64,000 nucleotides of DNA, from assembly GCF_018622995.1 (NCBI RefSeq), contig NZ_CP076022.1, forward strand, positions 1,488,001 through 1,552,000. Direction: 5' to 3'. Each line of letters begins with the position of its first letter. Position 1 is the first letter of the stretch. The position numbers and the translations under genes were made by a program. The notes below the pieces were generated by a model. It was not told the origin of the DNA. It was given only the letters and a program-made list of their open reading frames with translations, and made no database searches. Origin of the DNA: Arthrobacter jiangjiafuii. GTDB taxonomy: Bacteria > Actinomycetota > Actinomycetes > Actinomycetales > Micrococcaceae. Below are positions 51,902-59,727 of this stretch, one piece after another.

Positions 51902-52405
51902 CTAGCTCTTCAGCACGGAGATCGGCGCGGTCAGTGCGTGCGTCATCCGGATCAGGTCGAATGGCGACAGCCCAATCTGGAATCCCCGCCGGCCGCCGGA
52001 GACATAGATGGTGTCCAGCAGCTCGGCTGCCGCATCAATGCCTGCGGGGCTGGGATGGCGCTGCCCGAGCGGCGAGATGCCGCCCACCACATAGCCGGTG
52101 CGGCGTTCCGCTTCCGCACGATGTGCCATGGAAGCTTTCCGGGCACCCATCAGCGCCGCGAATTTCTTCAGGTCCAGGTTGTAGGCAACGGGAACCATGG
52201 CAACCCCCAGCCGTCCGCCCAGATCGACCATGAGAGTTTTATAGACGCACTCCGGAGGCAGGCCGAGCTTGTCGGCTGCCTCCAGACCGTACGAGGGCGC
52301 GTCATGGTCGTGTGTGTAACTGAGCGTCTCGTACGGGATCTTCTCTGCGTCCAGGGCGCGCGTGGCCGGCGTCGCGCTTCCCGCTGTCCTGCTCCGCCCG
52401 CCCAT
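51902..52405 (-). CDS. ybaK: Cys-tRNA(Pro)/Cys-tRNA(Cys) deacylase
   Basis: This 167-aa trans-editing factor hydrolyses mischarged Cys-tRNA(Pro). The YbaK/EbsC fold is visible in YGLEAADKLGLPPECVYKTL, VAMVPVAYNLDLKKFAAL and TGYVVGGISPLGQ, where the lysine of VYKTL and the GGISP loop form the active site. It is on the minus strand, 51 bp after the sufE gene and convergent with the hydrolase gene. Confidence 0.93.
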   Translation of the reverse strand: MGGRSRTAGSATPATRALDAEKIPYETLSYTHDHDAPSYGLEAADKLGLPPECVYKTLMVDLGGRLGVAMVPVAYNLDLKKFAALMGARKASMAHRAEAERRTGYVVGGISPLGQRHPSPAGIDAAAELLDTIYVSGGRRGFQIGLSPFDLIRMTHALTAPISVLKS

Positions 52406-52456
52406 GGTTACTCCTGTTCCCCGGCCGCCTGGGCGTCCGGTAGCTGTGAAGACTGG

Positions 52457-52924
52457 TTAGCTCACGTGGTTGCTCAGGGCATCCTGCTCGAGCCGGCGCT
52501 TGATGCGGCCAAGCATGGCCGACATTCCGCGCATCCGCAGCGGCGTGATGGCCCGGGTAAGTCCGAGCCGGTCCGGCACATCTGCCGGTACCGCCAGGAT
52601 CTCCGCGGCCGGAAGGCCGTTCAGTCCCTCGTGGAGCACGCTGGCGAATCCGCGTGTGGTCGGTGCCTCCCGCGGTGCCGAGAAGAACAGCTGCACCCGG
52701 CGTTCGGGGGAGTCGTCCACCTCGATCGTCAGGAACAGCGGTGACTGGCACTCGACGACCTGTTCCAGCTGCTCCGGATGCTCGGCCAGCCGCTCCGGCA
52801 GATCCGGCAGGGTGCGCGAAAACTCCAGCAGCAGTTCAAGCCGCTCGACTTCCTCGAGGGCCTGGAAGTCCTCGATGATTTCGGCCAGCTGCGCCGGGAT
52901 GGTGGTGGATGCAGGGGTGGTCAT
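52457..52924 (-). CDS. sufE: SufE-family sulfur acceptor protein
   Basis: This 155-aa protein would accept persulfide sulfur and pass it on for Fe-S cluster or thiol metabolism. Cys59 in [12 protein letters not shown] is the sulfur-carrying residue and [22 protein letters not shown] is the family's C-terminal helix pair. It directly follows sseA, a thiosulfate sulfurtransferase, an arrangement common in actinobacteria, so SseA is the probable sulfur donor. Confidence 0.94.
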   Translation of the reverse strand: MTTPASTTIPAQLAEIIEDFQALEEVERLELLLEFSRTLPDLPERLAEHPEQLEQVVECQSPLFLTIEVDDSPERRVQLFFSAPREAPTTRGFASVLHEGLNGLPAAEILAVPADVPDRLGLTRAITPLRMRGMSAMLGRIKRRLEQDALSNHVS

Positions 52925-52978
52925 ATGGTGTGGCTCTTCCGCTGTGGTGCTGGTGATCTGGCTGGTTTGTGTAGCTCT

Positions 52979-53884
52979 CTAGCGGGCTGCGGGGGCTTCC
53001 CCGGGCGCCTCGCCCTTGACGATCGGAACGCGGACGGCGTTGCCCCATTCGGTCCAGGAACCGTCGTAGTTGCGCACGGAATCAAAACCCAGCAGGTGCT
53101 TCAGTACAAACCAAGTATGGCTGGAACGTTCGCCGATCCGACAGTAGGCAACGACGTCGTCCCCTGCCTTAAGCCCTGCCTGGTCCTGGTACAGCGCCTC
53201 GAGCTCGGGCCGGGTGCGGAAGGTGCCGTCTTCAGCGGCTGCCTTGCCCCACGGCACCGATGCCGCGGTGGGAATGTGCCCGCCCTTCATGGCACCCTCG
53301 TCCATGTAATCGGGCATGTGCGTGCGGTCGCCGGTGTATTCGGCGGGGGAGCGGACATCGATCAGCGGGCCCTTGCCCAGGTGCGCGAGGACGTCGGGCA
53401 GGTAGGCGCGGATCGGCTCGTCATTGCGTTCGACGACGGGATAGTCGGTGGCGGTGACGTCGGGCTTGTCCGTGGTCGTCTCGCGGCCTTCAGCGATCCA
53501 CTTGTCCCGCCCGCCGTCGAGCAGGCGCACGTCTTCGTGGCCGAACAGCGTGAACACCCAGAGCGCATAGGCGGCCCACCAGTTGCTCTTGTCGCCGTAG
53601 ATGACCACCGTCGAGTCGCGGGAAATGCCCTTGCGGGACATGAGCGCGGCGAAAGCCTCACCGTCCACGAAATCCCGCGTATCGGCGTCGTTCAGGTCGG
53701 TATGCCAGTCGATCTTCCGTGCACCCGGGATGTGGCCCGTTTCGTAGAGCAGGATGTCCTCGTTGGATTCCAGGACCACGAGCCCGTCCGTTCCCAGGTT
53801 CTCGGCCAGCCACGTGGTGGACACGAGCCGTTCGGGGTGGGCATATTCGGCGAACTTGGATGCGGTGTCAGGGGCAAGCGACAT
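52979..53884 (-). CDS. sseA: thiosulfate/3-mercaptopyruvate sulfurtransferase
   Basis: This 301-aa enzyme has two rhodanese domains: the inactive one is residues 20-140 and the active one 160-290. C248 in [17 protein letters not shown] is the catalytic cysteine in the loop form typical of actinobacterial SseA. It transfers sulfane sulfur from thiosulfate or mercaptopyruvate. It starts at ATG 53884 and is followed by sufE. The 289-bp gap upstream (53885-54173) holds promoters for this gene and zapE. Confidence 0.95.
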   Translation of the reverse strand: MSLAPDTASKFAEYAHPERLVSTTWLAENLGTDGLVVLESNEDILLYETGHIPGARKIDWHTDLNDADTRDFVDGEAFAALMSRKGISRDSTVVIYGDKSNWWAAYALWVFTLFGHEDVRLLDGGRDKWIAEGRETTTDKPDVTATDYPVVERNDEPIRAYLPDVLAHLGKGPLIDVRSPAEYTGDRTHMPDYMDEGAMKGGHIPTAASVPWGKAAAEDGTFRTRPELEALYQDQAGLKAGDDVVAYCRIGERSSHTWFVLKHLLGFDSVRNYDGSWTEWGNAVRVPIVKGEAPGEAPAAR

Positions 53885-54139
53885 GTACGGGGTCTCTTTC
53901 TAAAAAGCGGAGCTGCTGCTGCCGGACGCACAAGCGGCGGCACGGGCTTACCTCTAGCCTAACGATGAGCGGGTGCGAAAACTTCCGAAACACTGCTTGG
54001 AGCGCCAGGCACGGCTGGGAAACGTGGAAACCGGGCTTCGCGAATCCAGCCGCCGGGCGGCTGTTGGCGTATCGTTGCAACGGCGGCATTTGCCGGCGGC
54101 TGATCTGGTACCACTGGCCGCACCACCGTGTGGGATCCT

Positions 54140-54168
54140 TTTGGCACCTTGACTTTGACACCTATTAC
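54140..54168 (+). promoter_or_regulatory. candidate leaderless promoter of zapE
   Basis: TTTGGC (54140-54145), 17-bp spacer, TATTAC (54163-54168). The expected transcription start coincides with ATG 54174, and no Shine-Dalgarno sequence is present before it. Confidence 0.45.
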
Positions 54169-54173
54169 CTTGG

Positions 54174-55229
54174 ATGGACGGATTGCGCACAGTGGCACAA
54201 GTGGAGCACCTTGCAGAGCGGACTCCCCGGGTCTCGACGGATGAACTATTGAAGGGGTTCTACCCTTCGCCCCGCTTCGGCAGCGTGTCCTTTGACAGCT
54301 ACCGTCCGGATCCGTCGCAGCCCTCGCAGGCGCATGCGGTTTCCTCGATGGAAAACTTTGCTGCCGCCGTCGACGTGCCCGAACCGACCGGTCTGCGCAA
54401 GCTCTTCGGCGCCAGGAAGCCCGACTCCAAGGCGGGGTTCTATCTGGATGGTGGTTTCGGTGTCGGAAAGACCCACCTGCTGGCATCCCTCTGGCATGCG
54501 GTGGAGGGCCCCAAGGCCTTCGGCACCTTTGTCGAGTACACGAACCTCGTCGGTGCGCTGTCCTTCCGCAAGACCGTTGATGCGCTCAGCACGTACAAGC
54601 TGGTCTGCATTGACGAGTTCGAGCTCGACGATCCCGGAGACACTGTCCTGATGTCCCGCCTGATGCGGGAACTGGCCGATGCCGGCGTCAAGCTTGCTGC
54701 CACGTCCAACACCCTGCCCGGTTCCCTCGGTGAAGGCCGGTTTGCCGCCGTCGACTTCCAGCGGGAGATCCAGGTCCTGGCTGACCAGTTCGACGTTGTG
54801 CGGATCGACGGCGAGGATTACCGGCACCGCGGGCTTCCGCAGTCTCCCGACCCCGTAGCCGAGGATGAGCTCGCTGACCGTGTGGCGGCCGAATTCAGCG
54901 GCAAGGTTGTTGCGGACGATGATTTCAGCACGCTGATCAACCACCTCTCCACCGTGCACCCGAGCCGCTACCGCCAGCTGATCGAGGGTGTCGATGCCGT
55001 GGCGTGGCACAACGTTGGAACCATCACTGAGCAGTCCGTTGCCCTGCGCTTTGTGGTGCTGGCCGACCGGCTGTACGACAAGGATGTTCCGATCCTCGCC
55101 AGCGGTGTTCCGTTTGATCAGCTCTTCACGGAGGAAATGATGAACGGCGGGTACATGAAGAAGTACTTCCGCGCCGTTTCGCGACTGACCGCCCTGGCGC
55201 GCGAAGGCCAGACGGGCGAAGCAGCCTAA
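54174..55229 (+). CDS. zapE: cell division protein ZapE (AFG1-like ATPase)
   Basis: This 351-aa AAA+-type ATPase is associated with the division ring in proteobacteria. VSTDELLKGFYPSPRFG is the family N-terminus; Walker A is GGFGVGKTHLLAS; Walker B is LVCIDEFELDDPGDT; and RFVVLADRLYDKDVPI with a sensor Arg is near the end. ATG 54174 is preferred because a promoter points to it as a leaderless start; a GTG at 54192 is an alternative, starting MAQVEHLAERTP. Confidence 0.93.
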   Translation: MDGLRTVAQVEHLAERTPRVSTDELLKGFYPSPRFGSVSFDSYRPDPSQPSQAHAVSSMENFAAAVDVPEPTGLRKLFGARKPDSKAGFYLDGGFGVGKTHLLASLWHAVEGPKAFGTFVEYTNLVGALSFRKTVDALSTYKLVCIDEFELDDPGDTVLMSRLMRELADAGVKLAATSNTLPGSLGEGRFAAVDFQREIQVLADQFDVVRIDGEDYRHRGLPQSPDPVAEDELADRVAAEFSGKVVADDDFSTLINHLSTVHPSRYRQLIEGVDAVAWHNVGTITEQSVALRFVVLADRLYDKDVPILASGVPFDQLFTEEMMNGGYMKKYFRAVSRLTALAREGQTGEAA

Positions 55230-55243
55230 CCGCTGTTTGCATT

Positions 55244-55300
55244 GCCGTAGATCTACCGCTCAGCCGTAGGTCCAACGCTTGGCCGTAGGCCCGAATGGGT
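55244..55300 (+). repeat. three tandem 19-bp repeats before the lipoprotein gene
   Basis: GCCGTAG occurs at 55244, 55263 and 55282, each followed by a similar tail (ATCTACCGCTCA, GTCCAACGCTTG, GCCCGAATGGG). The first two match at most positions, the third is more diverged. They fill the 73 bp between zapE and the lipoprotein ATG. Confidence 0.65.
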
Positions 55301-55302
55301 CT

Positions 55303-55773
55303 ATGAGCATCCGACCAGCCTCCGCGAGGGTACTTCCGGCCACGTTACTCGCGGTGCTGGTCCTGGCCGGTTGCGCGGCAGTCGGCCCCGGGGCGGATCC
55401 TGATTCTCCCGGGCCTGGGTTGGTGGGTCCCGCGCAGCCCGGCCCTGAGCCGCTGGTTCCTTCCGGTGAGGCTACCTTCATAGGTGAGGTCGATCTGGAC
55501 CCGAAGCCTGCTGCCAGCCTCGACGGCAAAGGAAACCTGAGCCTGGTCACCTATGGCAGTTCCAGTTGCCCGCCTGTGGTGGCCGGCGTGGAGGCGACCT
55601 CCGCGGGCACCATCGCCATTGCTCTCGATGCTTCTGCCGAGGGTCCGTGCACTGCCGATATTGCTCCCACCACGCATACCGTTCCTCTGCCTGCCGGCGT
55701 GACGGAGCGCCCTACGACAGTGGAGATCAAGTACGTCAACGAGCCCTGGGAATACACCATCCCTGTTTCCTGA
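55303..55773 (+). CDS. putative lipoprotein of unknown function
   Basis: This 156-aa exported protein has the signal peptide MSIRPASARVLPATLLAVLV and lipobox LAGC, so it should be lipid-anchored outside the membrane. A Pro-rich linker (SPGPGLVGPAQPGPEP) leads to a small beta-rich domain with two cysteines that may form a disulfide (SSCPPVV and GPCTADI). No known domain is visible. The start ATG 55303 fits the lipobox distance. Three 19-bp repeats precede it. Confidence 0.75.
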   Translation: MSIRPASARVLPATLLAVLVLAGCAAVGPGADPDSPGPGLVGPAQPGPEPLVPSGEATFIGEVDLDPKPAASLDGKGNLSLVTYGSSSCPPVVAGVEATSAGTIAIALDASAEGPCTADIAPTTHTVPLPAGVTERPTTVEIKYVNEPWEYTIPVS

Positions 55774-55817
55774 GCGGCCCACGAGGGCACTTTAGGCGCA
55801 CGAAGGCACTTTAAATG

Positions 55818-55863
55818 ACGAAGGGCCCTGGCTCCGCCTTGTGAGCGGAACCAGGGCCTTCGT
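55818..55863. terminator. bidirectional terminator between the lipoprotein and antitoxin-like genes
   Basis: Stem ACGAAGGGCCCTGGCTCCGC (55818-55837) pairs with GCGGAACCAGGGCCTTCGT (55845-55863) with one mismatch/bulge; loop CTTGTGA. Just before it, CACGAGGGCACTTTA and CACGAAGGCACTTTA form a short direct repeat (55780-55813). Confidence 0.8.
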
Positions 55864-55875
55864 CGTGCTCTGAAG

Positions 55876-56133
55876 CTATACGGCCGGAGGAGTCTGTCCG
55901 GGTTCGGTTCCTGTGCCGGGACCTTCCTTGCGGTCGACCTTGTCTACCGCTTCCGAGGCCTTGGTCTGGAAGTTACCGATCTTGTCGGAGTACTTGCCGC
56001 CGGTTTTCTGGTCGACGAACTTTCCTGCGTGATCGATACCGCCCTTGATCTTGTCGGCGTTTCCGCCCACAAGCTCAGTAGCCTTGTCCTTCAGCTCGCC
56101 GGCCTTGCCCTTGAGCCCGTCAAATACAGACAC
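55876..56133 (-). CDS. MT0933-like antitoxin family protein
   Basis: This 85-aa charged helical protein has the pattern GNADKIKGGIDHAGKFVDQKTGGKYSDKI (residues 24-52, cut here as one block by its DxxTGGKY core), which is the MT0933_antitox family. Such proteins are called antitoxins from one mycobacterial example; no toxin gene is next to this one. GTG 56133 has AAAGGAGG 5 bases upstream, which fixes the start. The tail (EGPGTGTEPGQTPPAV) is disordered. A stress-related role may be more accurate than antitoxin. Confidence 0.8.
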   Translation of the reverse strand: MSVFDGLKGKAGELKDKATELVGGNADKIKGGIDHAGKFVDQKTGGKYSDKIGNFQTKASEAVDKVDRKEGPGTGTEPGQTPPAV

Positions 56134-56262
56134 GGACACCTCCTTTCGCAGGGGAAACCAAACGTTTCCCGTTCCCATCAATCGTAAGTCAACTGATAAG
56201 TCTGACCAAGGACTTCCGCTTTGGGCTTGTCTGCCCGGAGGCCTGGGAGCCATGGGAATCCG

Positions 56263-56298
56263 GGGAGGCCGGGGCGGCCGGGGAGGCCGGGGGAGCCC
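56263..56298 (+). repeat. four 9-bp G-rich tandem units
   Basis: GGGGAGGCC, GGGGCGGCC, GGGGAGGCC, GGGGGAGCC at 56263, 56272, 56281 and 56290. Four G4 runs within 36 bases could form a quadruplex on the plus strand. The repeat lies in the 238-bp gap between the antitoxin-like gene and the HNH gene. Confidence 0.7.
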
Positions 56299-56371
56299 TG
56301 CAGTCCGGATAACGTGGACACCTCCAGCGCGGAAAGTGGACTGATTCAGTCCGGAGAATGTGGAGACCGAT

Positions 56372-57874
56372 TCAACCAGACAGCAGCGGCCGACGAAACG
56401 GATGAAAGAACGTATTGCGCAATGGTGTCTGAAACGGATCAACATAGGTGGGCGGAACAAACCAGGGGACTCCTTTCCGAATGGTGATGCGCCACTTCTC
56501 ACCATGAATCAAATGGTGGTGGAATCCGCACAGCATCACGCCATTGTCTGTGCCGGTAGTCCCGCCGCGGGAGTAATACTCGATGTGGTGGGCTTCGCAC
56601 CATGGAGCAGGAGCCGTGCATCCGGGGAAGGCGCACCCGCCGTCCCTGGCGATGAGGGCTTTCCGAAGGTGCGGCGGGAAGTAGCGGGCTGCAGTGCCAA
56701 CATCGAGGATGCGGCCATCTCCACTCAGGACTACGGGAAGGATGTCCGCTTCGCAGGCCAGGCGCCGGATCTGGCGGGCCGGGGTGGGTCCGGCAAAGGT
56801 GAGCATTGCGCTCCCTTGAGATCTTCCGCTGGATGCGCCAGCCGTCCGCGCGACCCGCTCACTGAGCTGCTCGTACGGGATGATGGCGAGAACCTGGGGT
56901 TTGGATCCCCCGTGGGCAGGGAGCTGGCCTGATGCAAGGGCGATCCGGCAGGACGCAACCAATCCATCCAAGCACTTCTGCGCATGGCTCCTGGGATCTG
57001 GCGGGACCGCACGTTCCTTACCTTCGAGGTCCACGCAGGTCCCTCCAGCGGCAGCGGCGGCGTCACCAGTAGCTGTTGCGACGCTGCCGGCGCATTGCCC
57101 TGTGCGTGGGCTTGCCTCCGGAGTCAGGGCGGTCATGAGGGTTTCGAATTGGTCTTCCGTGGCAAAAATGTCCAGCCGGTGCAGGCCGCGGTATTTCCGG
57201 CGGACAAACAGTCCCTGGAGTTCGGCCTTCTGCTGTTCAGACGGTGCCGTCCCATCCGGATCAACGTGATTGATCCAGGCGCTGGCCACAACGTTGAGGG
57301 CATCCAGATCCTGGCTGACGGCTACCTCGGTTAGCGCTGACTCCATGGCTGCCCGCTCCTCCGCAGTGCCGCACCCCTGCACGCGCTTCATCGCCATGCT
57401 GACTGTCTGTGCAGCCTGCCCGGAGAGCAGTCCCCGTGCTGCGCTGTCAGCCAGCACGCCCAGTTCGGGCTCGATCTGCTGGCCGGTCAGGCTGGTGGCG
57501 GGGGAGAGGGTTGACCCAAGCCGTATCCTTCGCCAGGCTTCCCGGCGGCTGATGCGCAGCCGGTGCCTTAGATAGTCGGCGGTGTTCTTGTATTCCTGCT
57601 GGATGTCTCCCTCCGGCGTCGTCCAGGAATCGGATACTTCGGCGGCGATCCGTCCTCTATCCATGGCCGCGGCGGTTACGACCTGAAGATGGTCAACCAG
57701 CCGGGAGAGGTCTTCGATGCTCGAGGCCAGCGATACCAGTTCTGCCGGGTCCCGGCCGGGCAGCCCGCGGTGCAGGCGGGTGGTGAGTTCCCGGACCACT
57801 GCCACGACGCCGTCGAGCTCCACCGTGCCCGTCCCGGAGTGCCGTGCCTCCTGTGCTTCCCGTTCATCGTCCAT
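56372..57874 (-). CDS. DUF222 / HNH endonuclease-like protein
   Basis: This 500-aa protein has a helical DUF222 region (about 30-330) and a C-terminal HNH nuclease domain, CAFPGCTAPAPWCEAHH with the two zinc Cys and the HH pair, then GTDNGVMLCGFHHHLIH. This combination is abundant and often multi-copy in Micrococcales; the role (mobile-element-related or DNA processing) is not established. The 30-residue stretch after DAAAAAGGTC is low complexity. ATG 57874. It is a stand-alone gene. Confidence 0.88.
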   Translation of the reverse strand: MDDEREAQEARHSGTGTVELDGVVAVVRELTTRLHRGLPGRDPAELVSLASSIEDLSRLVDHLQVVTAAAMDRGRIAAEVSDSWTTPEGDIQQEYKNTADYLRHRLRISRREAWRRIRLGSTLSPATSLTGQQIEPELGVLADSAARGLLSGQAAQTVSMAMKRVQGCGTAEERAAMESALTEVAVSQDLDALNVVASAWINHVDPDGTAPSEQQKAELQGLFVRRKYRGLHRLDIFATEDQFETLMTALTPEASPRTGQCAGSVATATGDAAAAAGGTCVDLEGKERAVPPDPRSHAQKCLDGLVASCRIALASGQLPAHGGSKPQVLAIIPYEQLSERVARTAGASSGRSQGSAMLTFAGPTPARQIRRLACEADILPVVLSGDGRILDVGTAARYFPPHLRKALIARDGGCAFPGCTAPAPWCEAHHIEYYSRGGTTGTDNGVMLCGFHHHLIHGEKWRITIRKGVPWFVPPTYVDPFQTPLRNTFFHPFRRPLLSG

Positions 57875-57998
57875 AGGATCAAGCTTTCAGGAATGCCAGG
57901 AAGGTTCGAATCTTTGTTCGATTATGTGGAAAAGCAACCGGCCCGCGGAACAGTAGGACACCTGTGGAGGAGTGGTTTGGGGAGGAGAGGCTGAGTAG

Positions 57999-58293
57999 GA
58001 CTTCCCCGGGCAGGAAATTAAAGAACGGAACCGGAAACAACGCCGGCTCATACTGGCGGCGATGTTCATCACAGTGACCGTTTCGCGGGTGTATATCCTC
58101 CTGCCGTACCTGGCCGTGGAGCTGGCTCATCCTCGGCCTGCAAGTAGTCCTGACCGGAGTCTTCATAGCCCTGCTGGCCCGGTTTGTCCTCCGCCAGCGC
58201 GCCGAATACTGGCGGGCACGGGGTAAAGATTCCAAACACCCAGAACAAAACGCCAAAATAAAACGAGCGTTAAACGCAGAAGGAGCAGACCAA
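57999..58293 (+). pseudogene. decayed two-helix membrane protein gene
   Basis: Reading from 57999, KERNRKQRRLILAAMFITV and VYILLPYLAV look like a basic stretch plus first membrane helix. At about 58117 similarity continues one frame over with WSWLILGLQVVLTGVFIALL and ARFVLRQRAEYWRARGKDSK. There is no start codon before the first helix except the internal ATG 58062, a TAG lies at 57996, and the second frame has no stop before the tRNA gene. Frameshift plus lost ends suggests a dead gene. It lies in the 462-bp gap 57875-58336, which otherwise holds nothing recognised. Confidence 0.5.
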
Positions 58294-58336
58294 ATGGCCT
58301 GCTCCTTCCGGCGTCACTCCGAAGAGCAACAGTGCG

Positions 58337-58410
58337 AGCGGACGACGGGATTCGAACCCGCGACATCCACCTTGGCAAGGTGGTGCTCTAGCCAGCTGAG
58401 CTACGTCCGC
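58337..58410 (-). tRNA. tRNA-Gly (GCC), copy 1
   Basis: Cloverleaf on the minus strand: acceptor GCGGACG/CGTCCGC, anticodon stem CCACC/GGTGG with loop TTGCCAA, T arm GCGGG-TTCGAAT-CCCGT. Discriminator U; CCA not encoded. Confidence 0.97.
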
Positions 58411-58435
58411 AAAACAAGACAGTCGAAACTGTCCG

Positions 58436-58507
58436 TGCGCGATACTGGGATCGAACCAGTGACCTCTTCCGTGTCAGGGAAGCGCGCTACCGCTGCGCCA
58501 ATCGCGC
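58436..58507 (-). tRNA. tRNA-Val (GAC), copy 1
   Basis: Acceptor GCGCGAT/ATCGCGC, anticodon stem CTTCC/GGAAG with loop CTGACAC, T loop TTCGATC. CCA not encoded. A GACAGT-CGAA-ACTGTC hairpin lies in the spacer to the next tRNA gene downstream. Confidence 0.97.
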
Positions 58508-58553
58508 TTGATGCATCAAATGCTCCCAGGGGAGTCTTCGATGCAGTCAAGAG

Positions 58554-58627
58554 AGCGGACGACGGGATTCGAACCCGCGACATCCACCTTGGCAAGGTGG
58601 TGCTCTAGCCAGCTGAGCTACGTCCGC
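58554..58627 (-). tRNA. tRNA-Gly (GCC), copy 2
   Basis: Same mature sequence as copy 1. Forms, with the following Val gene, the second unit of a Gly-Val duplication. Confidence 0.97.
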
Positions 58628-58664
58628 AAAAACACAGTTGTGCGCCAAAACGCCGAAACTGTAG

Positions 58665-58736
58665 TGCGCGATACTGGGATCGAACCAGTGACCTCTTCCG
58701 TGTCAGGGAAGCGCGCTACCGCTGCGCCAATCGCGC
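58665..58736 (-). tRNA. tRNA-Val (GAC), copy 2
   Basis: Same mature sequence as the Val gene at 58436-58507. Confidence 0.97.
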
Positions 58737-58759
58737 CCAAAGGGCTTGCAAGTCAGCCG

Positions 58760-58833
58760 TGGAGGTGGGGACGGGATTCGAACCCGCGTATACGGCTTTG
58801 CAGGCCGCTGCCTCGCCTCTCGGCCACCCCACC
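58760..58833 (-). tRNA. tRNA-Cys (GCA)
   Basis: Acceptor GGTGGGG/CCCCACC, anticodon loop CTGCAAA, T arm GCGGG-TTCGAAT-CCCGT. Discriminator U followed by an encoded CCA, unlike the other tRNA genes of this cluster. Confidence 0.96.
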
Positions 58834-58894
58834 GTGACCACTGCATAAGCATAGGCCGGCCGGTCAACATCAACCGGTTTTACAGTGACTTGCG

Positions 58895-58968
58895 AGCGGA
58901 CGACGGGATTCGAACCCGCGACATCCACCTTGGCAAGGTGGTGCTCTAGCCAGCTGAGCTACGTCCGC
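58895..58968 (-). tRNA. tRNA-Gly (GCC), copy 3
   Basis: Same mature sequence as the other two Gly copies. It is the promoter-proximal gene of the minus-strand cluster Gly-Cys-Val-Gly-Val-Gly. Confidence 0.97.
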
Positions 58969-59071
58969 ATGCTGAAGAAGTTCGTGTGATCGACTCGAAT
59001 CGCTTTCGCTTTTCGCGGCGAACTCCCGCTTTCCAACGAAGAAAAACTCTACTGGACGTTTCGAGGTTCGT

Positions 59072-59100
59072 CCAATCGGCGCATTTTTGGCGCCGATTGG
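59072..59100. other. 11-bp perfect hairpin in the 556-bp gene-free stretch beside the tRNA genes
   Basis: CCAATCGGCGC (59072-59082), loop ATTTTTG, GCGCCGATTGG (59090-59100). The stretch 58969-59524 holds no convincing gene; it also has GCCCAAGTA twice (59310-59330) and, at its end, the promoter of tRNA-Val. The hairpin has no T tract in either direction. Confidence 0.6.
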
Positions 59101-59457
59101 TCCTCCCTCGGCGGGCTGCTTTGTCGACGCAGGTCAGCCGGGGGTTGAGCCAGGAACAGGGGAAACTGCGGCGTTCCACCTTCCACGGGCACGACGACGA
59201 CGGGTGGGGCTGGGTGCGCGGCGAAAGCGGGTGCCGCACCAGTAGGTGGCAGGCAGGCAGGCCGCGCCGGCCAATGGGGACTCCCAGCCAAGCAAGGGCA
59301 ACCTGAGGTAAGCCCAAGTAGCCCAAGTAGCATTGAAAGCCCAGTGCCGGCAAGTAAAGCAAGAAAAGGTGGCGGCCATGATGATGGCGATGGACCGGCG
59401 GCGAAACTTCCCGGGTCGGCCCTATGACAGACATCGACGGGTGTCGCCGGACGCGGT

Positions 59458-59486
59458 TTGGAGTCGGCCGCGATCTGGGCTAGCAT
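59458..59486 (+). promoter_or_regulatory. promoter of tRNA-Val (CAC)
   Basis: TTGGAG (59458-59463), 17-bp spacer, TAGCAT (59481-59486). Transcription would start about 30 bp before the tRNA. Confidence 0.6.
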
Positions 59487-59524
59487 CTTTAGACGTTGCA
59501 GTTGTGAAAACAACAGCGGCAAGG

Positions 59525-59596
59525 GGGCGATTGGCGCAGTGGTAGCGCGCTTCGTTCACACCGAAGAGGTCACTGGTTCGAACCCAGTATCGCCCA
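59525..59596 (+). tRNA. tRNA-Val (CAC)
   Basis: Acceptor GGGCGAT/ATCGCCC, anticodon stem CTTCG/CGAAG with loop TTCACAC, T arm ACTGG-TTCGAAC-CCAGT. Discriminator A; CCA not encoded. Confidence 0.97.
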
Positions 59597-59727
59597 CCCC
59601 TTAGTACCCTGCAGAACCCTGCACGAGTAAGAACCCCTGCACGAGCGCATAGGCGCCGCAGGAGCGTAAACACCCCGCACAGACACCGGAATCGGAAAAC
59701 GTCGGTGCCGGATGACAGACTGAAGAT

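Noticed and set aside
58294-58608. Plus-strand frames containing RTTGFEPATSTLARWCSS
   Set aside because: This is the translation of the tRNA-Gly and tRNA-Val genes on the opposite strand, a frequent annotation artefact.
59049-59522. 157-codon minus-strand frame in the tRNA gap
   Set aside because: Pro/Ala/Ser-rich with no start signal or domain, in a region whose overlapping plus frame is equally long; judged noncoding.
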